Source of the DNA: Thermus filiformis
GTDB lineage: Bacteria; Deinococcota; Deinococci; Deinococcales; Thermaceae
Reading direction: 5' to 3'
DNA: 64,000 nt
Assembly: GCF_000771745.2 (NCBI RefSeq)
Contig: NZ_JPSL02000036.1
Coordinates: 124,001-188,000 of the forward strand
Made by a program: the position numbers and the translations under genes. Below the pieces are notes generated by a model that ran no database searches, was not told the origin of the DNA, and was given only the letters and a program-made list of their open reading frames with translations. Shown one piece after another: positions 47,255 to 55,682 of the stretch. How positions within the stretch are numbered: the first letter of the stretch is position 1; each line of letters begins with the position of its first letter.

Positions 47255-49217
47255 GCCTTCTTTCCTCTACGATCTTCTGGGCTAGGTGGGGCGGGACCTC
47301 CTGGTAGTGGCTGAACTCCAGGGTGTAGGCCCCCGCCCCCCCGGTTAGGCTCTGCAGGGTGCGGTGGTACTCCAGGACCTCCGCCAGGGGCACCTCGGCC
47401 TTGAGCTCGGTGAGGGCCCCGTCCTGTTCCATCCCCAGGATCCGCCCCCGCCGGGCCTGCAGGTCGGAGAGGACGTCCCCCACCCGGTCCTGGGGGACCA
47501 GGACCTTGAGGGTGTAGATGGGCTCCAAGAGGGTGGGGCTCGCCATCTCCATCACCTTCTTGAAGGCCATGCTGGCGGCGATCTGGAAGGCCAGGTCCGA
47601 GGAGTCCACCTCGTGGTAGCTCCCGTTGTAGACGATGGCCTTGAACCCCATCACCGGGAAGCCCGCCAGGACGCCCTTCTTGGCTGCCTCGAGGATGCCC
47701 TGCTCTATCGCCTCCTGGTACTTGGAGGGGATGACCCCGCCCGTGATCCGCCACTCAAAGCTGTACTCCGGGGCGGGCTCGAGGCGGAGCCAGACGTCCC
47801 CGTACTGGCCGTGGCCGCCCGTCTGCTTCTTGTACTTGCCCTGCCCCTCCGCCACCTTCTTGATGGTCTCCCGGTAGGGGACCTTGGGCGGGGCGAACTC
47901 CACCTCCACCCCGTAGTCGGAAAGCCGCTCCCGGGCCGTGGTGAGGTGGAGCTCCCCGTGCCCCCAGAGGAGGATCTCCCCCGTCTCCTCCTGCCGGGTG
48001 AGCTTCAGGCTGGGGTCCTCCTCCAAAAGCTTCCTTAGGGCCTCCCCCAGCTTGGCCTCGTCCTTGCCCTTGGGCCTGAGGGCCACCACCACGTTGGGCT
48101 CGGGGAGGCGGGCGAAGGGGACCTCCTCGCTCTCCGGCCGCCGGCCCTGCCAGAGCACCATCCCCCGGTGGAGGTTCTCCGCCTTGGGCAGGCCCAGGAT
48201 GTACCCGGCCTCGGCCGCCGGAACCTCCAGAAGCTCCTTGCCCCGGGGCACGTAGAGGTGGGGGAAGCGCACCGTCCCCCCCTCGCTTTCCAGGGTGTCC
48301 CCCGGGCTGAGCCGCCCCCGGTAGAGGCGGATGTAGGCCACCTGGCCCATGAAGGGGTCCACCTGCACCTTGAAGACCTTGGCCAGGGGGCTGCCCTCCC
48401 CGAAGCGCTCGCTGGGGGAGGGAAGGGCCTCCAGGATCAGGTCCAGAAGGGGAAGGGTGCCGATGAGGGTGGCGCCGGAGGCGATGGCCACCGGGAAGAG
48501 GAGGCCCCGGCGGACCGCCTCGTGCAGGGCCTTCTCCAGGGCCTCCCCCGTGACCTCGTCCCCCTCCAGGTACCGCTCCAAAAGGGTCTCGTCCGTTTCC
48601 ACGATGGCCTCGAGGACCTCCTTCCGGAAGGCCTCGGCCCGCTCCCGCTCCTCCTCGGGGAAGGGCACCTCCATTTCCTTTTCGCCCTCGTACCGGTAGG
48701 CCTTCTGGTGGAGGACGTCCAGAAGCCCCACCCACCGCCCTCCCTCGTAGAGGGGCAGGTCCACGGGGAGGATGGGGCCCAAGGTGGCCCGGAGGTCCTG
48801 GAGGAGGGCGTAGTAGTCCCCTCCCTTGTCCAGCTTGGTGACCACCACCATCCGGGGCAGGCCCAGCCGCTCGGCCACGGTCCAGGCCCTCTCCGTCCCC
48901 ACCTGGACCCCGCTCTCCGCCGAGACCGCCACCAGGGCCGCGTCCGCCGCCTCCAGCGCCCCCCGGATCTCCCCCACGAAGTCCCCGTACCCGGGGGCGT
49001 CCAGGAGGAAGATCTGGTGCTCTCGGTAGAAGAGGGGGACGACCCCGGTGCGCACCGTGGTCTTGTGAAGCCGGGCCTCGGGGGTGTAGTCGGTGGTGGT
49101 CGTCCCCTCCTCCACGCTCCCCATCTTCTCCTTGGCCCCCGTCCGGTAGAGCAGGGCCTCCGCCAGGGTGGTTTTGCCGCTTTGCGCGTGCCCGACCAGG
49201 GCCACCGTACGAACCAT
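47241..49217 (-). CDS. Elongation factor G-like GTPase, EF-G-2 type
   Basis: The 658-aa product has G1 GHAQSGKTT (9-17), a switch region ending TTDYTPEA, G3 DAPGYGD, G4 TKLDKGG, domain II and IV barrels, and the EF-G C-terminus (GGHGQYGDVW, GSYHEVDSSDLAFQIAAS). It is shorter than canonical EF-G (about 690), and Thermus thermophilus has such a second EF-G of uncertain role. The -10 TATACT (49243-49238) and GGAGGG precede ATG 49217. It heads the four-gene leftward operon. Confidence 0.92.
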   Translation of the reverse strand: MVRTVALVGHAQSGKTTLAEALLYRTGAKEKMGSVEEGTTTTDYTPEARLHKTTVRTGVVPLFYREHQIFLLDAPGYGDFVGEIRGALEAADAALVAVSAESGVQVGTERAWTVAERLGLPRMVVVTKLDKGGDYYALLQDLRATLGPILPVDLPLYEGGRWVGLLDVLHQKAYRYEGEKEMEVPFPEEERERAEAFRKEVLEAIVETDETLLERYLEGDEVTGEALEKALHEAVRRGLLFPVAIASGATLIGTLPLLDLILEALPSPSERFGEGSPLAKVFKVQVDPFMGQVAYIRLYRGRLSPGDTLESEGGTVRFPHLYVPRGKELLEVPAAEAGYILGLPKAENLHRGMVLWQGRRPESEEVPFARLPEPNVVVALRPKGKDEAKLGEALRKLLEEDPSLKLTRQEETGEILLWGHGELHLTTARERLSDYGVEVEFAPPKVPYRETIKKVAEGQGKYKKQTGGHGQYGDVWLRLEPAPEYSFEWRITGGVIPSKYQEAIEQGILEAAKKGVLAGFPVMGFKAIVYNGSYHEVDSSDLAFQIAASMAFKKVMEMASPTLLEPIYTLKVLVPQDRVGDVLSDLQARRGRILGMEQDGALTELKAEVPLAEVLEYHRTLQSLTGGAGAYTLEFSHYQEVPPHLAQKIVEERRREGA

Positions 49218-49237
49218 AAACCCTCCTTGGTGCCCAT

Positions 49238-49275
49238 AGTATACGCCGCCAGTGGGGGCGTTTGTCCTCTATAGT
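49238..49275. promoter_or_regulatory. Divergent promoters of EF-G-2 and the JAMM gene
   Basis: Minus strand: TATACT (49243-49238), about 20 nt before the EF-G-2 ATG, with GGAGGG in the leader. Plus strand: TATAGT (49270-49275), 6 nt before the GTG at 49282, a leaderless start. The -35 of each is poorly defined. Confidence 0.6.
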
Positions 49276-49281
49276 GAAGGC

Positions 49282-49656
49282 GTGCTCTACGTGAGGCGGC
49301 GGATCCTGGAGGAGACCCGGGCCCACCTGGCCCGGGAGCACCCCAAGGAGGGGGTGGGGCTCTGGGCGGGCCGGCGGGAGGTGGAGGCCCTCGTCCCCCT
49401 GCCCAACGTGCACGAGCGCCCCCTTTGGGCCTACCGGGCCGACCCCTTGGCGGTCCTCCGGGCGCTCAAGGCCCTCGAGGCCCAGGGCCTCGGCCTTTTG
49501 GCCATCTACCACTCCCATCCCCAGGGCCCCGCCTGGCCCAGCGAGACCGACCGCAAGGAGGCCTACTGGCGCGTCCCCTACGTCATCTTCGGCACCGACG
49601 GCTTCCGGGCCTTCCTCCTCCCCGAGGGCCAGGAGGTGGGGATCGTCGTAGTCTAA
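49282..49656 (+). CDS. JAMM/MPN+ metallopeptidase
   Basis: The 124-aa product has the full JAMM zinc motif: Glu in HPKEGVGLWAG and HSHPQGPAWPSETD with H-x-H, Ser and Asp. Such bacterial proteases cleave ubiquitin-like proteins or small sulfur-carrier fusions. The start is placed at GTG 49282, 6 nt after a TATAGT; a longer in-frame start at 49252 would precede the promoter. The E1-like gene 4 bp downstream makes a paired ubiquitin-like system likely. Confidence 0.88.
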   Translation: MLYVRRRILEETRAHLAREHPKEGVGLWAGRREVEALVPLPNVHERPLWAYRADPLAVLRALKALEAQGLGLLAIYHSHPQGPAWPSETDRKEAYWRVPYVIFGTDGFRAFLLPEGQEVGIVVV

Positions 49657-49660
49657 GGGC

Positions 49661-50476
49661 ATGTGGAGCCGGGAAGAGCTTCTGCGCTACCACCGCCAGA
49701 TGATCCTGCCCCAGGTGGGCCCCGAGGGCCAGGCCCGACTGAAGCGCTCCTCCGTGGCCGTCGTGGGGGCGGGGGGGCTGGGGGTGCCGGTCCTGATGTA
49801 CCTGGCGGCGGCGGGGGTGGGGCGGCTCGGGGTGGTGGAGATGGACCGGGTGGAGCTTTCCAACCTCCACCGCCAGGTCCTTTACACCACCCAGGACGTG
49901 GGCCGGCCCAAGGCGGAGGTGGCGGCCGAGCGGCTCAGGGCCTTGAACCCCCACGTGGAGGTGGAGGCCTTCCCCGTCCGCCTTACCTCGGAAAACGCCC
50001 TGGAGATCCTACGGGGCTTTGACCTCCTCGTGGACGCCTCGGACAACTTCCCCACCCGCTACCTGGTGAACGACGCGGCGGTGCTTCTGGACAAGCCTTT
50101 GGTCTTCGGGGCCATCTACCAGTTTGACGGCCAGGTGGCGGTCTTCCACCACAGGACCCGGGAGGGGGAGATGGGCCCCTGCTACCGCTGCCTCTTCCCC
50201 AAGCCCCCGCCCCCCGGGAGCGTCCCCTCCTGCGCCGAGGCGGGGGTCTTCGGGGTTTTGCCCGGGGTGGTGGGGGCCCTCATGGCCGCGGAGGCCCTGA
50301 AGGTCCTCCTGGGCCTCGGCGAGGTCCTGGCGGGGGGGCTCCTCCTGTACGACGCCCTCTCGGTCCAGTTCCGCAAGCTCACGGTCCGGCGCAACCCCGC
50401 CTGCCCCGTCTGCGGCGACCACCCCACCCAGACTTCCCTGATAGACTACGAGGCCTTCTGCGGCCTTGGGGGGTAG
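49661..50476 (+). CDS. E1-like ThiF/MoeB-family adenylyltransferase, TtuC-type
   Basis: The 271-aa product has the ATP-binding [21 protein letters not shown], the DNFPTRY loop, the catalytic-Cys region [14 protein letters not shown], and the zinc-binding CYRC and CPVC pairs. It adenylates the C-terminal Gly-Gly of sulfur-carrier proteins such as ThiS, MoaD or TtuB. Thermus uses one such E1 (TtuC) for thiamine, molybdopterin and tRNA thiolation and for a ubiquitin-like protein conjugation. The adjacent JAMM gene supports the last role. The carrier itself is not in the window. Confidence 0.9.
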   Translation: MWSREELLRYHRQMILPQVGPEGQARLKRSSVAVVGAGGLGVPVLMYLAAAGVGRLGVVEMDRVELSNLHRQVLYTTQDVGRPKAEVAAERLRALNPHVEVEAFPVRLTSENALEILRGFDLLVDASDNFPTRYLVNDAAVLLDKPLVFGAIYQFDGQVAVFHHRTREGEMGPCYRCLFPKPPPPGSVPSCAEAGVFGVLPGVVGALMAAEALKVLLGLGEVLAGGLLLYDALSVQFRKLTVRRNPACPVCGDHPTQTSLIDYEAFCGLGG

Positions 50477-50503
50477 AATGCCCTAAAGCACCCTCCGGGG
50501 TGC
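50474..50503 (+). promoter_or_regulatory. Putative promoter and leader hairpin of gltA
   Basis: TAGAAT (50474-50479) overlaps the stop of the E1 gene. A hairpin, GCACCC-TCCG-GGGTGC (50488-50503), would lie at the 5' end of the transcript, just before GGAAAGGAGAGGCT and ATG 50518. The -35 is not clear. Confidence 0.45.
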
Positions 50504-50517
50504 GGAAAGGAGAGGCT

Positions 50518-51648
50518 ATGGAAGTGGCCCGCGGTCTGGAAGGCGTTCTTTTCACGGAAAGCCGGATGTGCTTCATTGACGGGGAGAAGGGGCGGCTTTA
50601 TTACTTCGGCTACCCCATCCAGGAGCTGGCGGAGAAGAGCTCCTTTGAGGAGGTGACCTTCCTACTCCTCCACGGCAGACTGCCCAAAAAGGAGGAGCTC
50701 GAGGCCTTCGCCCGCGACCTGGCCAGGAGGAGGGCACTGGCTGAGCCCTTGCTCGCCTCCTTGCGCCGCTACCCTCGGGAGGCCCACCCCATGAGCGTCC
50801 TGCGCACCGCGGTCTCCGAGCTGGGCCTCTACGACCCCACGGAGGGGGACATCTCCCGGGAGGCCCTCTATGAAAAGGGGCTGGACCTCATCGCCAAGTT
50901 CGCCACCATCGTGGCCGCGAACAAGCGCCTAAGGGAGGGGAAGGAGCCCCTCCCGCCCCGGGAGGACCTCTCCCACGCCGCCAACTTCCTCTACATGGCG
51001 AACGGCGCCGAGCCCAGCCCGGAGCAGGCCAAGCTCATGGACGCGGCCCTTATCCTCCACGCGGAGCACGGCTTCAACGCCAGCACCTTCACCGCCATTG
51101 CCGCCTTCTCCACCGAGACCGACCTCTACTCCGCCATCACCGCCGCCGTGGCCTCCCTTAAGGGCCCCCGGCACGGAGGGGCCAACGAGGCGGTCATGAA
51201 GATGATCCAGGAGATCGGGGAGCCCGAGCGGGCCCGGGCCTGGGTGCAGGAGAAGCTTGCCCGCAAGGAGCGCATCATGGGGATGGGCCACCGGGTCTAC
51301 AAGGCCTTTGACCCCCGGGCTGGCGTCCTGGAGAAGCTCGCCCGGCTGGTGGCGGAGAAGCACGGCCACTCCAAGGAGTACCAGATCCTGAAGATCGTGG
51401 AGGAGGAGGCGGGCAAGGTCCTGAACCCCCGGGGGATCTACCCCAACGTGGACTTCTACTCTGGGGTGGTCTACTCCGACCTGGGCTTCGGCCTCGAGTT
51501 CTTCACCCCCATCTTCGCCGTGGCCCGTATCTCGGGCTGGGTGGGGCACATCCTGGAGTACCAGGCCCTGGACAACCGCCTCCTCCGTCCGGACGCCAAG
51601 TACGTGGGGGAGCTGGACCTTCCCTACATCCCCCTCGAGGCCCGCTAA
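50518..51648 (+). CDS. gltA: Citrate synthase
   Basis: The 376-aa product has the short type II-like form with the catalytic residues: [36 protein letters not shown] (His) and the C-terminal NVDFYSGVV (Asp). The usual ending ([11 protein letters not shown]) is present. It condenses oxaloacetate and acetyl-CoA in the TCA cycle. ATG 50518 is preferred over an in-frame GTG at 50500 because AAAGGAGAGG lies directly upstream. Downstream are three strong hairpins. Confidence 0.95.
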   Translation: MEVARGLEGVLFTESRMCFIDGEKGRLYYFGYPIQELAEKSSFEEVTFLLLHGRLPKKEELEAFARDLARRRALAEPLLASLRRYPREAHPMSVLRTAVSELGLYDPTEGDISREALYEKGLDLIAKFATIVAANKRLREGKEPLPPREDLSHAANFLYMANGAEPSPEQAKLMDAALILHAEHGFNASTFTAIAAFSTETDLYSAITAAVASLKGPRHGGANEAVMKMIQEIGEPERARAWVQEKLARKERIMGMGHRVYKAFDPRAGVLEKLARLVAEKHGHSKEYQILKIVEEEAGKVLNPRGIYPNVDFYSGVVYSDLGFGLEFFTPIFAVARISGWVGHILEYQALDNRLLRPDAKYVGELDLPYIPLEAR

Positions 51649-51653
51649 GGCCA

Positions 51654-51809
51654 CCCCAGCTTGGCTTGCGCCAAGCTGGGGGCCCCGGCAGGCCACTCCG
51701 GCTTGGCGCGGGGCCTGGATGGGGTGGTATTCCCGGGTCCCCCGTCCCAGCGTAAGCTGGGACGGGGTGGTTTACTGCGGCCCCCATCCTGGCGCAAGCC
51801 AGGATGGGG
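51654..51809. repeat. Three 12-bp hairpins from a dispersed repeat family, between convergent genes
   Basis: CCCCAGCTTGGC (51654-51665)/GCCAAGCTGGGG with loop TTGC. CCCCGTCCCAGC (51740-51751)/GCTGGGACGGGG with loop GTAA. CCCCATCCTGGC (51782-51793)/GCCAGGATGGGG with loop GCAA. All three stems are 12 bp and perfect; two loops are GNRA tetraloops. Between the first and second, the reverse-oriented GCCTGGATGGGGTGGTA resembles the 53.9-kb repeat. Together they can terminate both gltA and the RNA methyltransferase, whose stop is at 51812. No gene is seen in this gap. Confidence 0.75.
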
Positions 51810-51811
51810 TG

Positions 51812-52966
51812 TTAAAGCGGGTCGTCCCGCAGGAGTAGGGTCTTGAGGTAAAAGCTCTCCGGGACGTGCAGGCTGTAAGGGTGGTCCTCGGGCTGGATGA
51901 AGAAGGCCTGGACCCGGAGGCGGCGCCCCTGGTCCGCGGCCGCCCGCCGGCTCACCTCCAGAAGCTCAGGGAAGCCCAGGTGGTAGGAGCAGGAGGAGAT
52001 CCAGACGTACCCCCCGGGGGCCAGGAGGCGGTAGGCCTCCTTCAGGAGGTCCACCAGGTGGGCCTTCATCCGGGGAAGCTCCTCGGGCCGCTTCACCAGG
52101 GTGGGGGGGTCTAGGAGGACGTGGGTGAAGCTCCCGGAAAGCCCCCGCAGGACCACAAGCGCCTCCCCGTGCCGCACGTCCACCCTTAGCCCCGCCCGCA
52201 GGGCCACCCGGTCCAGGACGGCCAGGGCCTCCAGGTCCTTGTCCACCGCCAGGGCGTAGGCCCCCCGCCGGGCGGCCCGGAGGGCGAACCCCCCCACGTA
52301 GCTGTACACGTCCAGGACCCGGTCCTCCGGTCCCACCATGGCCTCGAGGCGCCGCCGGTTCTCCCGCTGGTCCAGGTAGAACCCGGTCTTCTGGGCCAGG
52401 GCCAGCGGGATGGGGAAGACCAGGCCGTCCTCCTCCACTTCCAAAACCTCCGGCACCTCCCCAAAGAGGGGGCCACTTTTGGGAGGGAGGCCCTCCTTGA
52501 GCCGCTCCTCCACGTCGGAGCGCTCGTAGACCCCCTTGGGGGCCGCGGCCTCCAGGAGGGCGGGAAGCCAGGCCTGCCGCAGGGCCTCGGCGCTTTTCGT
52601 CCGCACCTGGAGGACCAGGACCTCCCCAAACCGGTCCACCACCAGGCCGGGAAGCCCGTCCGCCTCCCCGTGGACCATCCGGAAGGAGTTCCCCAGCCCC
52701 TGCCGCTTCTCCAAAGCCCTTTGGAACCGGCGCAGGAAGAAGGCCCGGTCCAAGGGACCCTCCCCCTCCGGGGCAAAGCGGTAGAGGCGGAAGGGGACGC
52801 GGGCCTCCGGGTCAAAGTACCCCACGCCCAGGAACCGGCCGTCCGCGGCAAGGGCCTTGGCCACCCCGGAGGACTTCGGGGCCTCCTGGATCTCGTCCTT
52901 GTACACGTGGGGGTAGAAGTTGAGGAGCTTCCGCTCCTTCCCCGGTTTCACCACCAGGCGCTCCAC
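51812..52966 (-). CDS. RNA cytosine-C5 methyltransferase, RlmI/RlmO-like with PUA domain
   Basis: The 384-aa product has an N-terminal PUA-like domain ([26 protein letters not shown], about 1-80) and a Rossmann-fold methyltransferase with [21 protein letters not shown], the [12 protein letters not shown] loop and the catalytic SSCSYHL (Cys). It probably methylates a 23S rRNA cytosine, as the T. thermophilus RlmO does. The GTG 52966 has GGAGG upstream; the longer in-frame reading runs through a tRNA and a terminator. Its 5' leader contains the terminator of the tRNA upstream, so a separate promoter or read-through is needed. Confidence 0.9.
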   Translation of the reverse strand: MERLVVKPGKERKLLNFYPHVYKDEIQEAPKSSGVAKALAADGRFLGVGYFDPEARVPFRLYRFAPEGEGPLDRAFFLRRFQRALEKRQGLGNSFRMVHGEADGLPGLVVDRFGEVLVLQVRTKSAEALRQAWLPALLEAAAPKGVYERSDVEERLKEGLPPKSGPLFGEVPEVLEVEEDGLVFPIPLALAQKTGFYLDQRENRRRLEAMVGPEDRVLDVYSYVGGFALRAARRGAYALAVDKDLEALAVLDRVALRAGLRVDVRHGEALVVLRGLSGSFTHVLLDPPTLVKRPEELPRMKAHLVDLLKEAYRLLAPGGYVWISSCSYHLGFPELLEVSRRAAADQGRRLRVQAFFIQPEDHPYSLHVPESFYLKTLLLRDDPL

Positions 52967-52978
52967 CTTGCCTCCTTG

Positions 52979-53003
52979 AAAAACCCCCCGCCGGGGCGGG
53001 GGG
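52979..53003 (-). terminator. Rho-independent terminator of the tRNA
   Basis: On the minus strand CCCCCCGCC and GGCGGGGGG (52984-53003) form a 9-bp stem with a 2-nt loop, followed by TTTTT (52983-52979). It is the clearest intrinsic terminator in the window. Confidence 0.85.
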
Positions 53004-53007
53004 AGAG

Positions 53008-53084
53008 TGGTGGGCCGTGCAGGACTTGAACCTGCAACCAACCGGTTATGAGCCGGCCGCTCTGACCGATTGAGCTAACGGCCC
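53008..53084 (-). tRNA. tRNA with anticodon CAU (elongator Met or Ile2)
   Basis: The 77-nt cloverleaf including an encoded CCA starts GGGCCGT and pairs with ACGGCCC at the end. The D arm (GCTC/GAGC), the anticodon stem CCGGC-type with loop CTCATAA (anticodon CAU) and the T arm (GCAGG-TTCAAGT-CCTGC) are all intact. The variable region and the GGTTCAAGTCC arm look more like tRNA-Ile2 (lysidine-modified CAU) than like elongator tRNA-Met, but this cannot be settled by eye. It is not initiator-like, as the three G-C pairs of the anticodon stem are incomplete. Confidence 0.92.
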
Positions 53085-53117
53085 GTCCCAAGCTCACACT
53101 TTACCACACCCCCCTGG

Positions 53118-53123
53118 TATACT
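53118..53123 (+). promoter_or_regulatory. -10 hexamer of the DUF2892 gene
   Basis: TATACT (53118-53123) is followed by GGAGGT and ATG 53141. For the divergent tRNA, TAAAGT lies at 53103-53098 on the minus strand. The 20 bp between them serve both promoters; neither -35 is certain. Confidence 0.5.
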
Positions 53124-53140
53124 GGAAGCGGAGGTACCCT

Positions 53141-53332
53141 ATGACGGTAAACGAGAGCACCACCGATCGGGTGATCCGGTTCATCCTGGCCCTCGTCCTC
53201 CTTTACTTCGCCTTCCAGTCCGCCTCGCCCTGGAACTGGGTCCTGGGCATCGTGGGGGTGGTCCTCCTCTTCACCGCCGTCACCGGGTTCTGCGCCCTTT
53301 ACAAGCTTCTGGGCATCAGCACAAAGCGGTGA
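53141..53332 (+). CDS. DUF2892 inner-membrane protein (YgaP-like)
   Basis: The 63-aa product has two helices and the DUF2892 pattern: NESTTDRVIRFILALVLLYFAF, GIVGVVLLFTAVTGFCALYKLLGI. The Cys in FCALYKLLGI is the conserved one of the family. No rhodanese domain is attached. The function is not known. The stop overlaps the next gene (GTGA). Confidence 0.88.
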   Translation: MTVNESTTDRVIRFILALVLLYFAFQSASPWNWVLGIVGVVLLFTAVTGFCALYKLLGISTKR

Positions 53333-53847
53333 GGCCCGAGGTCGGGGCCCGGGTCCGGGTAGAGTTCTTCAAGTACCCGGAAAGGACCCTTCACTACTTC
53401 TGGGAGGCCCGGGTGGTGGAGGTCCGGCCCGAGGGGGTCCTGACCCTCCTGCCTCGAGGGGGCCTCTTCCACCACGTCTCCAAGGGAAGGTCGGTGGTCC
53501 TGGACCACGACGCCTACGTGGCCTTCTTCCCCGGGGCCTGGTACTCCGGGGGGCCGGACGTGCGGGAGGGGCGGGTTTTGGAGTACTACTGGAACATCCA
53601 GACCCCCTTTCGCTGGACGGGGGAGGCCTTCCGCCAGTACGACCTCGAGCTGGACGTGAAGTGCCGGGCCGACCACACCTGCCAGGTCTTTGACCAGGAG
53701 GAGTTTCTAAGGAAGAAGCCCCTTTACCCAAGGGCCTGGGTCCGAAAGGCGGAGGAGGCGGTGGAGGAGGTCTTCCGCCACATGGCGCAAGGGCGCTGGC
53801 CCGTCCTGCCCCCGGGGGAGCCCCTCCCTTGGATGGAAAGAATCTGA
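53329..53847 (+). CDS. DUF402-domain protein
   Basis: The 172-aa product has the DUF402/FomD-like pattern: RVRVEFFKYPERTLHYFWEARVVEV, FFPGAWYS, YYWNIQTPFRW, YDLELDVKC and FDQEEF. The conserved Tyr, Trp and Asp residues are those that bind a nucleotide and metal in relatives with nucleoside di/triphosphatase or cyclic-diphosphate activity. It starts with GTG in an overlap with the DUF2892 gene. Confidence 0.83.
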   Translation: MRPEVGARVRVEFFKYPERTLHYFWEARVVEVRPEGVLTLLPRGGLFHHVSKGRSVVLDHDAYVAFFPGAWYSGGPDVREGRVLEYYWNIQTPFRWTGEAFRQYDLELDVKCRADHTCQVFDQEEFLRKKPLYPRAWVRKAEEAVEEVFRHMAQGRWPVLPPGEPLPWMERI

Positions 53848-54014
53848 AGGGAAGGCCGCACGGCTCAACCCGAGCCCCCGGCTGGGTATGGGCCAAGCCG
53901 GGGTGGCCTTATACCACCCCATCCAGGCCCCGCGCCAGGATGGGGGCCCTGGTAAAGCCCTTTCCAAGCCTTCTGGCGGAGCCACGCATGCGAAGGAAAC
54001 GGTAGAAAAGGGTA
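53848..54014. repeat. Fullest copy of the dispersed intergenic repeat
   Basis: The 167-bp gap holds CCCCGGCT/AGCCGGGG (53876-53903), then CCCCATCC/GGATGGGG (53917-53945) and TACCACCCCATCCAGGCCCC, which is shared with 40650 (same strand) and 51730 (reverse). It ends with GCATGCGAAGGAAACGG, shared with 7528 and 33041. No ORF or promoter is visible. It separates two convergent genes and may terminate both. Confidence 0.7.
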
Positions 54015-55025
54015 TTAGGGCTCGAGCCCGGGGGTTTTCCCCCTGGCCTCCAAAAGGCCAGGCCCGTAGCGCCGGACGGGCCGGAGGAGCTGGCCTTGGG
54101 CGCGCCAGAGGACCTCGTCCTCCAGGAGGACCTGGTAGAGGAGGCCCTTGAAGAGGCCGTGGAAGCTGTCCTCCCAGGTCTCCAGGTTCTGCGCCCGGAA
54201 GGGGTAGTTGTGCCAGGCGGGGCCCAGGTAGTAGAGCCAGGGGTCCTCTAGGGGGCGGGTGTCGGCGGGGTCCAGGCCGTAGAGGGCGTTGAACAGGCCC
54301 CGGAGCCGGCTCGCGGTGAAGAGGAGGTTAAGGTAGGGGTCCTCCAGGGCCGCCCGCGCCTCCTTCTCGGTCTCGGGGAAGGGGCGGGCCGGGTCCCAGG
54401 CCCCGAAGCGCTCGAGGCGGGGCCTCTGCCTGAGGGCGTCCTCCCAGCTCATCTGGGCCAGGCCCAGGGTGCGGGAGAAGGGGGCAGGGCCGCTTTGGGC
54501 CAGGGCCAGGGCCGCCTCGTCCGCCACCTCCCGCACCCCCCGGGAAAGCCCCAGGGCCTTGTCCCCCCCGTGCTGCTCGTTGTCCACGATGGCCGCCAGG
54601 ACCCCGACGGGGATGCGGAGAGCGTGGGCCGCCTTCCTTACCTCCTCTTGGTGGGAGAGGACGTGCCAGGGGGCGGTGGGGAGGCCCCTCAGGTCCACGG
54701 CCTCCCTCCGCCGGGCCTGGCCCAGGGCCGAAAGCCAGGCCTCCGCCGCCTCCAGGGCCTCCTTTGGGGTCTGGAAAGCGGAGCGCTTCCCCTCAGCCTG
54801 GTTGCGTAGCTCCAGGCGCAAGAGTTCAGCCACCGCCCGGGCCGCTTGGGGACCCAGGAGGAGGTGGGCGCTGCTCTTCGCCGCCAGGAACCGGCGCACC
54901 AGGGCCTCCCTTTCCGCCGGGGGGTAGGGCAGGTAAGCCCTGAGCCCCTCCGCCTGGGGGCGGTGGCCGGGCGCCGTCCAGGAGGCCAAAAGGACCAGGA
55001 GAAGGGCCAGGCTCCTTTGGAGCAA
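54015..55025 (-). CDS. Secreted protein with a lysozyme/transglycosylase-like domain
   Basis: The 336-aa product has a signal sequence (SLALLLVLLASWTAPG). Residues about 120-250 contain LRIPVGVLAAIVDNEQHGGD with a Glu in the position of the lysozyme-fold catalytic acid, LGLAQMSWEDALRQ (the LGLMQI-like turn) and a Tyr-rich C-terminal half (DPWLYYLGPAWHNYP). A peptidoglycan-cleaving role is possible but not certain. The start is TTG 55025, seven bp after the NYN gene's stop, so the two form a pair. A TTG start is unusual and the true start may be nearby. Confidence 0.7.
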   Translation of the reverse strand: MLQRSLALLLVLLASWTAPGHRPQAEGLRAYLPYPPAEREALVRRFLAAKSSAHLLLGPQAARAVAELLRLELRNQAEGKRSAFQTPKEALEAAEAWLSALGQARRREAVDLRGLPTAPWHVLSHQEEVRKAAHALRIPVGVLAAIVDNEQHGGDKALGLSRGVREVADEAALALAQSGPAPFSRTLGLAQMSWEDALRQRPRLERFGAWDPARPFPETEKEARAALEDPYLNLLFTASRLRGLFNALYGLDPADTRPLEDPWLYYLGPAWHNYPFRAQNLETWEDSFHGLFKGLLYQVLLEDEVLWRAQGQLLRPVRRYGPGLLEARGKTPGLEP

Positions 55026-55031
55026 GGCGGC

Positions 55032-55583
55032 TCAGCCCTCAGACCTCGAGTCCACCTCCACCGCTTCCTCCACCGTCTCGGAGAGGGTGGGGTAGGGGTA
55101 GACCCGGCGGCCGCCCGGTTGCCGCTCCAGCACCTCCCGCCACTCCCTCAGGTCCACAAACCGGTCGGCCAGGTTGCGCAGCTCCAGGTCCACCAGCTCC
55201 GGGACCCCCAGGAGGTGGACCTCCTTCCCCATCCCTCGGAGGACGTTCAGGGTGTGGGCCAGCTCCCCGCTCCCCGAGGCCAGGATGGCCCGGTCCCACC
55301 GGGGGGCGGTGGTGAGGAGGTCGGTGGCCAGGATGGCCTCAAACCGGGGCTCCCGGCTCGGGGTGTAGCGGCTGCGCACCGTATACCCCATGAAGACCAG
55401 GGCGTCTATGAAGCGCTGCTGCCGCTCGTCGTCCGGGTCGGTGATGGGGGCGTAGTAGAAGGCGTTGTAGAGCTGCTCGGGGGTGGAGAACTGGGTGAGG
55501 ACCCGCTTGTGGTCCACGTTCCAGCCCAGCCGCTTGGAGGTCTGGTACATGTACGAGCCGTCTATGAAGATGCCAATCCGCAT
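55032..55583 (-). CDS. NYN-domain (LabA/DUF88) putative ribonuclease
   Basis: The 183-aa product has the NYN fold with the acidic residues of the PIN-like site: FIDGSYMYQ (Asp8), DPDDERQQRFIDAL, ILATDLLTTAP and ILASGSGELAHTL, where ASGSGE replaces the usual SGDSD. The last is a departure from the family and may affect metal binding. Relatives are RNA-degrading proteins. The adjacent lysozyme-like gene is in the same transcript. Confidence 0.85.
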   Translation of the reverse strand: MRIGIFIDGSYMYQTSKRLGWNVDHKRVLTQFSTPEQLYNAFYYAPITDPDDERQQRFIDALVFMGYTVRSRYTPSREPRFEAILATDLLTTAPRWDRAILASGSGELAHTLNVLRGMGKEVHLLGVPELVDLELRNLADRFVDLREWREVLERQPGGRRVYPYPTLSETVEEAVEVDSRSEG

Positions 55584-55602
55584 GCCCCCATCTTAAGGCC
55601 AA

Positions 55603-55682
55603 AACCAGCAGGCGGGGAGGGGTCGGGTGTCCCCTCTCCCGGCCCAGGCCCTCATTCCCGTGCGAACCAGAATGGGGTGGCC
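55603..55682. repeat. Short repeat relic between the NYN and FNR-like genes
   Basis: CCTCATTCCCGTGCGAACC and AGAATGGGGTGGCC make an imperfect version of the family hairpin that ends in GGGGTGGCC. No promoter for the NYN gene on the minus strand is clear within the 99 bp upstream of it. Confidence 0.4.

Noticed and set aside
51812-53041. A methyltransferase start at TTG 53041
   Set aside because: This would translate a tRNA gene and its terminator. GTG 52966 has GGAGG upstream and gives a normal PUA-domain start.
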